This document shows, in pieces, positions 51,475-63,530 of a stretch of 64,000 nt of DNA. This DNA is from Liolophura sinensis (Eukaryota; Mollusca; Polyplacophora; Chitonida; Chitonidae): positions 27,638,402 through 27,702,401 of the forward strand of contig NC_088301.1 of NCBI RefSeq assembly GCF_032854445.1, given 5' to 3'. The notes beneath the pieces are model-generated. The model ran no database searches and was not told the origin of the DNA. It saw only the letters and a list, made by a program, of their open reading frames with translations. A program made the position numbers and the translations under genes. Position 1 is the stretch's first letter, and each line of letters begins with the position of its first letter.

Positions 51475-52195
51475 GTGTGTGTTATGTATACACCGTCAGT
51501 CACGGTGCATACACATGTTACACAAAATCACAATGTGTATTTTATAGGTATACATGTACACACTCAGTAACGGTCGGCGAGGAATAGGACAAGTATTGGT
51601 TGGTCCGATGTCATTACAATGTCACTGAGTGAAGTGTCATGCCTGGTGTCTTCAGCATAGAGCTCATTCCAGTGAGGCAGCACTATAGATATGTTGGCAC
51701 TCGAACCGAGATGCTACAAAGAGAATCCTTCTGAATGTCATAAAAGTAAAGCCACGTAAAACCACGAGTAAACAAACACACAAACCTATATGAGTTCACA
51801 AAGGCCGGGCTATAGATACGCCCTCAGGCGGTTTTTTTTTGTAACGCCTATTTTTCTTAATAATCTTCACCTCAGACACTACATTTAATGGACATCCTTG
51901 TGCGAATTATAGACAGAAATTCATGGTTTCATCGTTCGATACCACGGACTAAGGTATATCTGTACAACTGATAATCTATAGTGGCGTTTAAACACTTACA
52001 CTATGGTGGAAAACGCGTAAATTTTCTCCGAAAAAAAAACATGGTTTGTACCTTTATATTGTACATTTTGAGTATACGTCGTGAAACTCAAGCAGGGCAA
52101 TCAAGTTATCGTGATTTAGAATGGGATCAAGTTCCCAGAAGTATATTCCACATCTATCTGGTTAATCATTCGTATTTAATTAGATAATTAGAAAA

Positions 52196-52325
52196 GTGTT
52201 TTACGCCGTTCTCAAGGATATTTCACTTATACCATAGCGAAAGAGGCGAGGAGCGTGGGAGGAAACCGGGCAGACTCCAGAGGAAACTCACTACCATCCG
52301 CAGGTTGGAGACTCACAGCGAGGGT
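52196..52325 (-). mobile_element. SINE family A, degraded fragment
   Basis: GTGTTTTACGCCGTTCTCAA, GGATATTTCACTTATACCA, GGAGGAAACCGGGCAGACTC, ACCATCCGCAGGTTGG and ACTCACAGCGAG remain in order with gaps. Between 51475 and 54204 this and the 33-bp repeat are the only features I can support. Confidence 0.75.
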
Positions 52326-53068
52326 ATACACACTCGGTGGGGTGTAAAGACTTATTCAACAGAGTATATCATATACAACTCTTTCGCAGAAGTAAATGTG
52401 GCGAAAAGCAGGGTAAAATAAAGCTCACAATACAGCAATTGCCCAAATTGCTATGCAAACGTCACGCCATTGTCACAAAAGGCTTGAACTGCCAATCAAA
52501 TAAGGTAAAACAAACAGGCCAGCAAAATGTCATATTCAGTGTTTGAGTTAACTGAGACTTGCAAAGTGAGACTCGCTTTGGGCAAAAATGAAGGGAATTT
52601 CATAAATTCAGTTGTAATGTTACAGTATAAAACGCCGAGACGATGTTTTCTTCCCTCGTATATCAACATAGAATTACACCTCCAGCCATACATAGGCAAG
52701 AAACATTCTTACAACAGCAGTAGGTATCAATTCCAAACGAGGCACACTCTAAACAAAGTTTGTTGTCTGGATGATGCCGGAATGTATTCTATTATTATAA
52801 CACAATATTCCGTCATTTTCAATATAAAACCTTGTTAATCTAATACAATCTTTGTGTCGAATTAAGAGAACATGTGTGTTGTATTTAGGAGAAAATTATG
52901 CAGCAATATATTCTAGTATCACTCCGACAACAGACTTTCTGTTAAAGTTAACAAATTAACTTTTTGAGTGCGTGCAAGCGAACAGAAACATATGCAACAT
53001 ACACTTCTGGCGTTATGTATGCATAAGACATAGGCGGTAATCAATGGCATTCATGTTGCAAGACATAT

Positions 53069-53198
53069 TCTACATTACGTGTTTCTGGGCAGTGAATTCA
53101 ATCTACATTACGTGTTTCTGGGCAGTGAATTCAATCTACATTACGTGTTTCTGGGCAGTGAATTAAATCTACATTACGTGTTTCTGGGCAGTGAATTC
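53069..53198 (+). repeat. 33-bp tandem repeat, 4 units
   Basis: TCTACATTACGTGTTTCTGG plus GCAGTGAATTCAA, four times with one or two changes. Confidence 0.95.
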
Positions 53199-54204
53199 CG
53201 TGTGCCACGCGTCGCCTCACTAGAGCTGTGACAAATCACAGTGTTCTAGCTACACGTAAACCTGAGCATAGCCTTGAATACCACCCAGGCCTAACCGTAT
53301 ATGGATTTGTATATAATATTATTATTTAAAGTACACAAAATGCACGATGCACTGTGTGTGTACAATTTAATTTGCACATACAGTTTGAGAATTCTGAGAA
53401 AATTACATTGACAAGTGTGCATTTTGAACTCAGGATAAACGACTTTTGTGCATAAAACGTCATTATTCAAGAGGGCTTACTGGAACAAAAACTTGAAAAA
53501 AGTTTCTTAACTGTAAATATTTGTCTCATACAGAGCATACGAGGACAGGGAGGCAGTGATTAAGTTTTTCTCGGGCTTGACACATTTTGAACTTTCGGTT
53601 ATTGTGTTATTTTTGTGAGAGTAATAGTAACACTGACTAGTAGATAGATGTGCGTATGCATTAATGTATAGAGCCCCAAGCAATGAGCAGTCCTGCGTGA
53701 CGTCAACTGTTAGCCAGCCACACGCGGTCCTTATAACTCAACCGTATCACGGTATAGCGTGACTTATTTCAGTTTGTTTTAAAACGGGGTTTCTCAGGCA
53801 GAAGCTAGTCAGATCGAGCTGAGATTCTACCCCGTGTAGAAAGGTATAGAGTTTGACGGACAACATGTATAGTTCGGAAAACCAGCATTGCACATCATCT
53901 CCTGGATAAAGTGGAGGACCTGCCGAGGCGGATGTTAGGTGTCTGAATGCCCGTGACACACTAAGAGAAAAGACAGGACTAGCTCAGTCATCACACTTCT
54001 TCTGTCAACACGCTGACTAACAGACCTTCAGGTGACCAACCACTGAGACGCTTTTGTTTTCACCGCAACGAATCGGGAAGCCGAACAGGGGACAATCGCT
54101 ATTAAAGAAAGACTTTACAAGAGCTGGGCCCTGTTTGGATCCAATTGTTTAACGGTGTCGTGAGAGAACCTACTCCCACACAGTTATATTTCTACAGGTG
54201 GTCT

Positions 54205-54216
54205 TATATATATATA
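54205..54216 (+). promoter_or_regulatory. putative TATA box of the EGF-protein gene
   Basis: TATATATATATA about 350 bp before the ATG at 54563. Initiation about 30 bp further on would give a leader of roughly 325 nt with several short upstream ATGs. TA-rich DNA is common here, so this is tentative. Confidence 0.3.
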
Positions 54217-54562
54217 GTACCCCACGGGGGCGAGAACGCATCGTCCGTACTATAGGACAAAGGTTTACTTTCTCGGAACTTTAGCGAATGTTTACATGGG
54301 ATTAACATTCTGTTTTGTCATCTGGATCCTGTGTTAATGCTAGGAAAACGCACGGAAAGGAACACTAATGCTATCAAAACCGCATCAAAGAACATTAACT
54401 GTGTCACTTAAATGCCAGTGTATTGTGTGTGTGGATTCGGGGCTTCGTAAAAAAAAAAAAGACGTGAGTCCCATAGAGCCCCATAAAACGCGTGCGAATT
54501 AGATCCGTCTGCAGAGAGGTCTCCAGTAACCACTTGGACGCGGGTCTTGTGAAAAACCAAAG

Positions 54563-56809
54563 ATGGAATTAGGAAAGAACATTTGGTACTTGACTATTAT
54601 TCTGACACTCATCGTGATCCAAGTCGTCCATTTATCGCCCTTGAACTCGATTCAAGATTCCAGCAAAGACGATTTCGCGCCCTGCTCTTACGACTGCACG
54701 ACCAAAGAAGGTTTTTGTAAGAACGGAGGTGTCTGTGTGAAAGTTAAGAACACGTGCAGCTCTTCCAGTTACATATGTGACTGTCCGAACGGGTATGAAG
54801 GAAAGCAGTGCGATCAAATCGTAGCTATCTGTAAGTACGACGACTTACTGAGAGACAACTGTGGATGTAAAAACGGTGCGACTTGTCGGAAAGTCGACTC
54901 GTTGTGTGCCCGAGAAAGCTACAAATGCGTGTGTACGAGAGGCTTCGAGGGTATCTACTGCGATGTTAGAACAGTAGGTGAAATCCTCTCTCAACGAAAT
55001 GTCACCTTAACGTCTTCGACGACAGAAAGGACCGTGGATTTCATAGATCCTCAGAACGCCAGTGACGTCTTCCACGCTAATAGTTCCAGTTCACAACCTG
55101 AGACAACGTCGGTAGCGTCTACCTCTACCCAGGATAATATATCAGCCATTGTACCTCCGAACAGAGATGACGTTACTACTACCTCAGCTGCCCACAACAG
55201 CACAACGAACATGGCAAAGAGATATCGATTTAACCTGACCTTGGTTTTGAGAAAAGCGCTTGATCAACAGCGTAACAAATGCCCAGGTTGTCAGAAGGGA
55301 CAGTGTGAGAAAAGCAAGTGCGTGTGTGATTCGGGATACGTTGGTAAAAACTGTGACAAGAACGAAACACTCGATGGACAGGTGCCGGTGATAAATGCAG
55401 TTAACACAACCCGCGCGGGATCCGTTGTCAGCCCTGTTGTCAATTCTAATAACACGGTTCAGCAGGACGAAGGTGACTGCTATATTAATTTCAAATGCAT
55501 ACATGGTATCTGTAATAAAACAGACCCCGACCACCCCATCTGTATATGTGAAAGAGGATACGTTGGAGATTTTTGTAACATAATGTGCTCTAAGGATTGT
55601 CACAATGGTGGAGTCTGCATTGTTCATGATGACGTCGAACGATGCGCATGCACATCGAAATTCACAGGTGAGTTTTGCAACGAAACTAAGTTGATAGACG
55701 ACAGCCTGAATTCAAATCTCCCCAATCCAAAAACCCCTGGTGATACTGTCTGCTCAGACAAACTAAAGTGTATTCATGGCGAATGTGACAAATCCGACCC
55801 TGGAAAGCACCAGTGTCGATGTCACGAAGGCTTTACGGGCGCTTCCTGTGACATACCCTGCTCCAAGCTATGTCAAAATGGAGGTGAGTGTCGTGTGAAT
55901 AATGAAATAGAAAGCTGTCATTGCCCAGCAAATCTCTGGGGAGAGCTTTGTGAGAAAGTGGTCAATGCGTCGATTGCCCCTCCCGAAGCAAGTGCCAAAG
56001 AAGGAGAGCCTGGAGACCACTCCTGTGCTAAAAACTTTAAGTGTTATCACGGCGTGTGTAAGAAATCCGCCGCGTCTCTGTTTCGATGCGTGTGTGACGA
56101 TGGTTACACGGGCTATTTCTGTCATATTAAATGTACAAAACTCTGTAAAAACGATGGCAAATGCACAAGAATGGCCAGCGGGAAGGAGGTTTGCCTGTGC
56201 CCCGGGTCGTATGTCGGTGAGTTCTGTGCGGAGAAAAAAATTCCCGAACTGAAACAGATAACTACCTACGATAGGAACCGTACCAGGAAATTCCTTGGCT
56301 CCGAAAACGGGCTGGCGACTAAGCGTTCAGTCACCTCTCAGACGGACTGCACGAAGCTCTGCCCTACAGATCATCGCTGTGTTCTGTCCGCAGGAGAAGA
56401 GAAGTGCGAACGGACGACAGCGTCTATAGCCTTCAAAACCTTATCTCGGCGCCTCCGCCTATCTAAAGCGCCGAGATCGAGTCGATATGACCCAAAGAAG
56501 TGTTCCATGAATTTCATTTGTGTTCACGGCGTGTGTGACAACAGTGACCCATGGAGGCCGCGGTGTGTATGCGACGATGGTTTCGTGGGCGCGTTTTGTC
56601 ATCAGGAATGCACTTTGCAGTGTAGCAATGGCGGGAGATGTGTGGTGCTATCGGGCGTGCAGTATTGTAACTGTAAATATGGCTATTCCGGTAGATTCTG
56701 CGACACGATGGTGTACTTTGACACCGCGAAAGGAGAGAAGCAAACTGTAAAGAATGAAACCTCCGAAGCAACGACCATGAACCCCTCCACCACTGGGGAA
56801 CCTGCGTGA
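54563..56809 (+). CDS. secreted multi-EGF-domain protein, 748 residues, single exon
   Basis: A signal peptide (1-25, WYLTIILTLIVIQVVHLS) is followed by EGF-like domains at 41-83 and 90-133. A Ser/Thr/Asn-rich linker (134-239) and a short EGF at 240-264 follow. Then comes a two-EGF module repeated at 306-372, 397-463 and 488-555, a half module at 596-615, and a last module at 647-713. Module starts are 91 residues apart, with the signature K-C-x-H-G-x-C-x-K-S/T ... C-x-x-G-F/Y-x-G-x-x-C. About a dozen N-x-S/T sites and a Thr-rich C-terminus are present, and there is no membrane segment. Dibasic sites at 219 and 588 could be processed. The ATG has a good context (AAAGATGG). The closest general resemblance is to EGF-repeat extracellular matrix or shell-matrix proteins, but I cannot name an orthologue. 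The absence of introns in a 2.2-kb EGF-repeat gene is unusual. Confidence 0.92.
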   Translation: MELGKNIWYLTIILTLIVIQVVHLSPLNSIQDSSKDDFAPCSYDCTTKEGFCKNGGVCVKVKNTCSSSSYICDCPNGYEGKQCDQIVAICKYDDLLRDNCGCKNGATCRKVDSLCARESYKCVCTRGFEGIYCDVRTVGEILSQRNVTLTSSTTERTVDFIDPQNASDVFHANSSSSQPETTSVASTSTQDNISAIVPPNRDDVTTTSAAHNSTTNMAKRYRFNLTLVLRKALDQQRNKCPGCQKGQCEKSKCVCDSGYVGKNCDKNETLDGQVPVINAVNTTRAGSVVSPVVNSNNTVQQDEGDCYINFKCIHGICNKTDPDHPICICERGYVGDFCNIMCSKDCHNGGVCIVHDDVERCACTSKFTGEFCNETKLIDDSLNSNLPNPKTPGDTVCSDKLKCIHGECDKSDPGKHQCRCHEGFTGASCDIPCSKLCQNGGECRVNNEIESCHCPANLWGELCEKVVNASIAPPEASAKEGEPGDHSCAKNFKCYHGVCKKSAASLFRCVCDDGYTGYFCHIKCTKLCKNDGKCTRMASGKEVCLCPGSYVGEFCAEKKIPELKQITTYDRNRTRKFLGSENGLATKRSVTSQTDCTKLCPTDHRCVLSAGEEKCERTTASIAFKTLSRRLRLSKAPRSSRYDPKKCSMNFICVHGVCDNSDPWRPRCVCDDGFVGAFCHQECTLQCSNGGRCVVLSGVQYCNCKYGYSGRFCDTMVYFDTAKGEKQTVKNETSEATTMNPSTTGEPA

Positions 56810-57427
56810 AGACCTAGTTATTCGTGTACTGATGAGGAGAAATTCTGCCTCCTCCCGCAGCTACGGAGATGTGTCCTTAGATAGTTTCCAGAGGGCCCGT
56901 ACTGCATCGAGGAAAACCGCCAAGAGTTGACGCACAAGGCAACGTCGTACAAAACATTTACCTGGCGTACTGCGGCTAGGTCATCACTGTATACACCCTT
57001 CCGTGAGATGTTGTGCAATATTATTATCACCTCACGAATTTTTCATACCAAAAGCAACAGGAAAGTGGTTTACACTGTTACCAAATCCCATCAGTAAATT
57101 CAAGTCTCCCCAATAAGGCGGTGATACATGCGGCAGCAATACACTCAGTGACATTTGGCTATTTTTTCTTAAGGATAGAATGTACATGTGCTGTCTGTTA
57201 TGTATTTTTTACACCTTACTTACGTTTAGAGGTGAAGTTAACAATACCCAGTTATAAAGAATGACATTCTGTGAATTTATGCAAATAATCAGCTCCTCTT
57301 GATATGTGCAGGAGTGTTTCAGGAAGTTCACGAGAATGCCTCCGTTAAAATATTGCTAAACTTATGCTTAATTTCACACAGTTATGTGTGTGTAATATAA
57401 TTGTATTTGCCAAACGGCATTAGTTGA

Positions 57428-57433
57428 AATAAA
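57428..57433 (+). terminator. poly(A) signal of the EGF-protein gene
   Basis: AATAAA 619 nt after the stop; a second AATAAA lies at 57924-57929. The interval 56810-57930 has no other feature and is taken as 3' UTR and flank. Confidence 0.5.
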
Positions 57434-58079
57434 TATCTAACTATCTGAAAGAAAAACAAATGACCGCCAGTAACAACTATTGGCCTCACGCGAAAACGTA
57501 TACACAGCTTTCTTTTTCTTCAATATTCGTGGACATAAATTTATTTTCTAACACAATGATGAAGGGAAATGTCCAGTGTTGCAGGCCTGAACTACATTGT
57601 AAAAGGTGTAAAAAAAATCTGTTCTTGACGTATGGGATTACAAAATTAAAATATTGAAACTACAGGCTGTCCCATGTAGGCCATCACCAAGTTACGTCAA
57701 AGTTTTGTGCTGCAGAAAACTTGATTGTCAAATGAAGCAAGTTGGCCTTTCAAATTGTTCATGTTCTCAGGTGTGTATCTACTTAGTATTTATATTTATT
57801 GAGAGTATACGGGATAATAAGCAAAAGAGAGAGCACTGTGTATCTACCCTTTGTACTGCCCGGAAATCTCAGATGTATGTATATTTTGTTCCTTGGTGTG
57901 GAAGGATGTGATGGTTTTATGACAATAAACGAATTTGTTTGACTTCACAGAAGTGCGTTTTGTTCAATCTTTTGAGAATTTACAAATTATCACTGGACTC
58001 CGCGCATAAAGCCACAGCTATCCTACTCAAAGTATTTCACTTATATGATTCTTATTTATTAAGCAACTTATTGAAAGTT

Positions 58080-58410
58080 GATAGAGCGTCCATTTCGGGA
58101 GTGGTAGGTCCGACGGTCAATCCTGGGTCGAGTCACACCTAAGACCTTAAAGAGGAAGTTGTAACTTCCTCGTTTGGCGTTCAACATGAAGGGGATAGTG
58201 CAACGACTGGTTGACCCGTATCAGTACAATGGCTGGGGCGGGACGGCTTACTTGCCTTCGGTAAGGCGTCTCAGTGAAGCAGCACTAGATAAAAGAGCGG
58301 TGGAAATCAATCCTGCAACAAGGAGGCACATTCAATGCAACCTAAGGATTCCTTCGTCGTCAAATGACTGAAAAATTGTTAAGTACAACGTAGAACCCCA
58401 AGCACTCAGT
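58080..58410 (+). mobile_element. SINE family B
   Basis: A head-like AGAGCGTCCATTTCGGGAGT precedes GGTCAATCCTGGGTCGAGTC. It then has GAGGAAGTTGTAACTTCCTC (a perfect small hairpin), CGACTGGTTGACCCGTATCA, GGACGGCTTACTTGCCTTCG, CGTCGTCAAATGACTGAAAA and a tail ending CCCCAAGCACTCAGTCACT. It is very similar to the copy at 62800. Confidence 0.88.
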
Positions 58411-58999
58411 CACTTAATGGATTTCAATCCATTTCTTATCTATCTGACTGAACATGATTATAAGGGTGGGGGGTGGGGGCGGGGCGTGGAATCTAAGTAT
58501 GCCTGCGTGGTCAAAACCGGGAAAATTCTTGTTAAATCGTGTGTGCCATCAAACATTAACAAAATTTGATTTGATCTCGTGGACATAATGCGTACTTCAT
58601 ATGAACCAATGAATAAACCGTCGTCTTCGGTTCAGTTATAGCCTACGTGTGTATTTAACCACAGACTTCTTCTTTTGGCTTCTCTTTTTTTTTTTTGCCT
58701 TTCTCTATTGTTTTCCTTACGTAGATGTGTGTTATAATTAATAATAGGATTGGGGTGGGTGTGATGGTGTTTTTGGGTTGAAGACGCGTCAATTTCAATA
58801 GGGTCATTGAAAAGTCGAAGTAGATGTCTATCCTACCTCAATTGTACCTCAATTGTAGCACACACAACGTGTTGGTTCAACCCCACCCTCGGGGAGGAAA
58901 TCCTCAAGCTTCATTCTCCTTGACTACTCTGTGGTGCAGCTTAGATGGTCTCGTGATGTAATAAACTTAACAGTATATCCAGGCGGGGTAATTTCTGTC
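58411..58999. other. intergenic, with a G-rich tract
   Basis: GGGTGGGGGGTGGGGGCGGG at about 58465-58485 could form a quadruplex. Nothing else is recognisable before the minisatellite. Confidence 0.5.
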
Positions 59000-60400
59000 A
59001 TGTGCACAACCAATATACAACATAGACATTTTTTGTCATATGGACATTCGAACAGTATATCCAGCATGGCCAATTTTTGTTTATACTGCTTGGACAATTT
59101 CTCTTATATTGACATTTGCACATTCTATAAGGCATCGGCAATTTCTGTCAACATTCGCATTATCTATGCCACGCGGACAATTTCTGTCATATGCACGTTC
59201 ACTCATGCAATCTATTCCACACGGACAAGTTTTGTCATATGGATATTCACTTCTGCAATCTACGCCACACGCCACTTTCTGTCATACAGACATTTACTCA
59301 TGAAATCTATGCCACAAACACAATTTCTGTCATATAGACATTCACTCATGCAATCTATGCCACACGCGCAATTTTTGTCATATGTACGTTCACTCATGCA
59401 ATCTATGCCATACGCACAATTTTTGTCATATAGACATGCATTCATGCAATCTATGCCGCACGGTAAAGTTCTGTCATATGGACATTCTCTTCTGCAATCT
59501 ATGCCACATGCACAATTTCTGTCTTATGGACATTCACTCAAGCAATCTATGCCACACGTTCAATTTCTGTCATATGGACATTCAGTCATGCAATCTATGC
59601 CACACACATAATTTCTGTCATATAGGCAATCTATGCCCCACTGACAAGTTCTGTCGTTTAGACATTCACTTCTGCAATCTATGCCACACGCTCAATTTCT
59701 GTCATATGGGCATTCATTTCTGCAATCTATGCCACACGGACAAATTCTGTCAAATGGACATTCACGTCTGCAATCACTGGCACACGCACAATTTTTGTCA
59801 TATAGGCATTCACTCATGCAATCTATGCCACACGCTCAATTTCTGACATATGGACATTCACTCATGCAATCTATGCTACACGCTCAATTTCTGTCATATA
59901 GACATTAACTTCTGCAATCTATGCCACACGCTCATTTTCTGTCATATGGGCATTCATTTCTGCAATCTATGCCACACACATAATTTCTGTCATATAGACA
60001 TTCGTTTCTGCAATGTATGCAGCACGGTAAAGTTCTGTCATTTAGACATTCAATCAAACAATCTATGCCACACGCACAATTTCTGTCATATGGAAATTCG
60101 CTCATGCAATCTATGCCACACGCTCATTTTCTGTCATATGGACATTCACTTCTGCAATCCATGTCATACGCACACTTTCTGTCATATGGACATTCACTTC
60201 TACAATCTATGCCACACGCATAATTTCTGTCATATGGACCCTGTTGATACGCCCTCACTCATGCAATGTATGCCGCACGGACAATTTCTGACAATATAGA
60301 CATTCACCCCTGCAATCTATGCTGAATGAACAACTTCTGTCACATAGACATTCACACATGCATTCTATGCCACGCTGACAATTTCTGTCATGTGGACCAG
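59000..60400. repeat. 48-bp minisatellite, about 29 units
   Basis: The unit is CATTCACTCATGCAATCTATGCCACACGCACAATTTCTGTCATATGGA with many point variants (for example ACTTCTGCAATC, CACGGTAAAGTTCTG) and a few short deletions (for example near 59625). Because 48 is a multiple of three, long open frames appear on the plus strand (58931-59611, 59382-59846, 59850-60299), and 16-residue cysteine-rich units appear on the minus strand. Frames are broken by indels and by TAA/TGA within units, so I do not call a gene. Confidence 0.93.
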
Positions 60401-61977
60401 TCTACGCAGGGCTAATCGAGTCAGTAGTACAGGTAACTTTATAGTCCTAAAACTATTCGTATTTATTTCATAGTCAGTACAATAAATCCAGACATAAGGT
60501 TGTTCACATATTAAATAGAACATGGACACGTTATCTATATATTTTTGCCGACAAACTGTCTGAAATATGCAACGATATGATTTTTGAAGTGTAGTGTTTC
60601 ACATGGATACATAACGTCCTTTAAGAAGAAAAGTCGGCAACTAACACTGGCTAGTAGGCCTAATTATCAGACGTAAAACCAAGGTCGGCATATACCTTGA
60701 ATGCCTAACTGGTACTTTTTGGAGGGGAAGTTATCGCTTAATTCATTTGTGAGAAAATGGACGAATGTTAACCTGATACTTTTCCCATAACCAAACTTTA
60801 AACAACTTAAACTGAATACAATGGTATATTTCAAAATTACATACACAGTATATTAACGATGCAGAACATTTTCCGTCCATAGATTTATTGGTATAGGCCC
60901 GTCCACGAATTTAAGATGGGTAACATCGCCTTTGTTGCTATTTGCCTGTGTATACACTGTGCCTGACAGACTTTCTTACAAATAAGGCTAATAAACAAGC
61001 TACATTTGCGTTAATCTATATAATATGAACATTTTCTACCCGACAGTAACAAAAAAAAATGTGGGTTGTGTAGGACGGTATGGTTCAAGCTACTGGAGTG
61101 TGACACATTGCCCCGGGAGACAGGGTGGGAAGCAAAAATAGATTATACAGTTGGCGGGAGGCGATCGGCGAGAGGCAGGGGCCAGCATTCAGAGGATGAC
61201 GCCATGTGGGCGTATCAACAGGGTATCCCCAAATACGTCGAAAAAAGGTATTGTTTTATTCCAGTGATTTTGCGAGCAAGTTTGATTCCTGGCCATGTAC
61301 CAGGCCGTACCGGTGCATTCAGTCTCCACCAGTTAACGGCTTTATAACCTTGTTATCGCCCGTGTATCTGTCGCTCAAGCAAATAACTCATGTAGAGTTG
61401 TATGTACGTAGAGAATAAACTACGAAATGTACCCGTAATTAATATCGGTACGTCCTTGAAGCTTAGTTGAGAATTTTAAACACTTGCATTTTTGCCAAGG
61501 GCATTTTGACCAGTGTGAATGCAAAATAGACACAAGTTTGTGTCAGTTTCCTGTTGCAACTCTGTTCAGCTCATGTACCAGAAAACCCATTCTGCCGATA
61601 GAGTTCTGAGGTGACTGGACTGCATTGTACTAGATTTTACTAGTTACATCCAAATTTTTCTGCGGTGCATGTCCATCCCGCGGGTATTGTTTATCGCATG
61701 AAGTCGTGGCGCCAGTTCAGCAGTAATTCGCAATATTTATCACACAGAGATTTAGTATTGAAGGTATAAATTACAGAACTGATTCATTATAATGCTTTGA
61801 AGAAGTAATGAATGAATCATTCAGTTAGCTCATCGGCGTGACGCAATAACTCAATGAGATGTCACGTGGGACAACAGTGCAGAGAATAGGGCCCAAATGG
61901 GCGGACATTAGACGTGACATCGAGAAGAAATGACTGGCAGTACACCGTTAGATAGAGTTGGTCAATTCGACCAAACA
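60401..61977. other. intergenic, no supported gene
   Basis: AT-rich. A frame at 61066-61347 has no recognisable domain. No repeat from elsewhere in the window is seen. Confidence 0.5.
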
Positions 61978-62350
61978 AATTTTGGTGCAGACGCGTCCGA
62001 ACAAATAATGGGGCGATCAAACACTGCAGCGTCGTAATGACCAAATATCTTAGGGACAGGTTTTCTTTGGTCGCCAGAACAGGATCAAAGCATAATCATT
62101 AAAAGATGGGTCAAAACGCCCAGAACCATTATGGTTACATTTTAATGGTCGCCAGAACAGGGTCAGAGTAACAATTACTTTTGGTAGAAGTCACCAAAAC
62201 TAACATTTTGGTTATAAAAATAGGGTCATAACAAAAATTATAAACAAAATTGTATTGGTCGTTTAGAAAATCTGACTCTTAGATGTCTGGTCATTTCCAT
62301 CCTTTAATGTTTGGTCGCCTCATTATTTGTAGGACGCGTTGTACCAAAAG
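61978..62350. mobile_element. MITE-like element with ~70-bp inverted ends
   Basis: TTTTGGTGCAGACGCGTCC, ACAAATAATGGGGCGATC and AATGACCAAATATCT on the left recur reversed on the right (AGATGTCTGGTCATTTCC, GGTCGCCTCATTATTTGT, GGACGCGTTGTACCAAAA). The interior holds two imperfect copies of TGGTCGCCAGAACAGG. It ends exactly where element E copy 3 begins. Confidence 0.75.
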
Positions 62351-62799
62351 GGTCTGGTACGGTAAGGCAGGCAATCGGCCTCAGAGATGTACGGTAAGAC
62401 AGGCAATCGACCTCAGAGAGGTACGATAAGGCGGACAATCGACCTTAGAGAGGTACAATGAGGCGGACAATCGTCCCCCAGAGAGTTACAATAAGAATGT
62501 GCAAATTTCAAAATCCCAGCACAATTCTGTAAATTTCCAAATCAGAAGTCTAAAACTTTGTCGAATCACCCATAAAAGTTATATGGTCATAAAGAGATGG
62601 TTGCTTAGTAATAACCCACCGAAAATGCACTCTCGATCAGAAATGTCATTTTTCCCCTTCAAATGAGGCATGGTGCCTTTAACTTACATTATGAAGATCA
62701 ACGTTAACAAGAAAAACATCTATCTTTTATCTTTCATGTGTGTATTTCTACGTTCTGTCAAAGTTTCGTTTTGGTTAACGTTTGTCTTCATATGTAAAA

Positions 62800-63103
62800 A
62801 GAGCGGTAGATCCATGGTCAATCCTGGATCGAGTCACACCTAAGACCTTAAAAGAGGAAGTTGTAACTTCCTCGCTTGGCGTTCAGCATGAAGGGGATAG
62901 TGCAACGACTGGTTGACCCGTATCAGCATAATGGCTGGGGCGGGACGGCTTACTTGCCTTCAGTAAGGCGTCTCAGTGAAACAGCACTAGACAAAAGAGG
63001 GTGGAAATCCGTCATGCAACGAGGAGGCACATTACATGCACTCTAGGGATTCCTTCGTCGTCATATGACTGAAAAATTGTTAAGTACGGCGTTAAACGCC
63101 GCA
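62800..63103 (+). mobile_element. SINE family B, nested in element E copy 3
   Basis: Runs from GAGCGGTAGATCCATGGTCA to the tail GTTAAGTACGGCGTTAAACG. Nearly identical over about 270 bp to 58110-58390, which suggests recent activity. Forms an inverted pair with the next copy. Confidence 0.88.
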
Positions 63104-63217
63104 GGTATTCTTCATAGTACAGCGAACTAACGCAGTCACTGTTGAGAATAGCTAGCACCTTGAGGAAGAGTTCGAATCTTTTTGGTTATTTTTTTCTTTG
63201 GCAACATACTTCTTGAG

Positions 63218-63530
63218 TTAGTGAGTGAGTGCTTCGGGTTTAACGTCGTACTCAACAATTTTTCAGTCATATGACGAGGAAGGACTCCTTAGAGTGCATG
63301 TGATGTGCCTCCTTGTTGCAGGACCACCGCTCTTTTATCTAGTCCTGCTTCACTGAGACGACTTATCGAAGGCAAGTAAGCGTCTCACCCAAGCCATTAT
63401 ACTGATATCTGGTGAACCAGTCAATAACTATCCCCTTAATGCTGAACGCCAAGCGAGGAAGCTACAACTTCCTCTTTTAAGGTATATTAGGTGTTACCCG
63501 ACATAGGATTGACCCTGGATCTACCGTCCT
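63218..63530 (-). mobile_element. SINE family B, nested in element E copy 3, inverted
   Basis: Plus strand reads TTAGTGAGTGAGTGCTTCGG, TTTAACGTCGTACTCAAC, ACGAGGAAGGACTCC and GAACGCCAAGCGAGGAAG, ending ATTGACCCTGGATCTACC. It is opposite in direction to the copy at 62800, with about 115 bp of element E between them. Confidence 0.85.

Noticed and set aside
58931-60299. Long plus-strand open frames (226, 154 and 149 codons) over the 48-bp repeat
   Set aside because: They are produced by a stop-free 48-bp unit; frames switch at indels, stops arise inside units, and the composition is repeat-driven with no signal peptide or domain.
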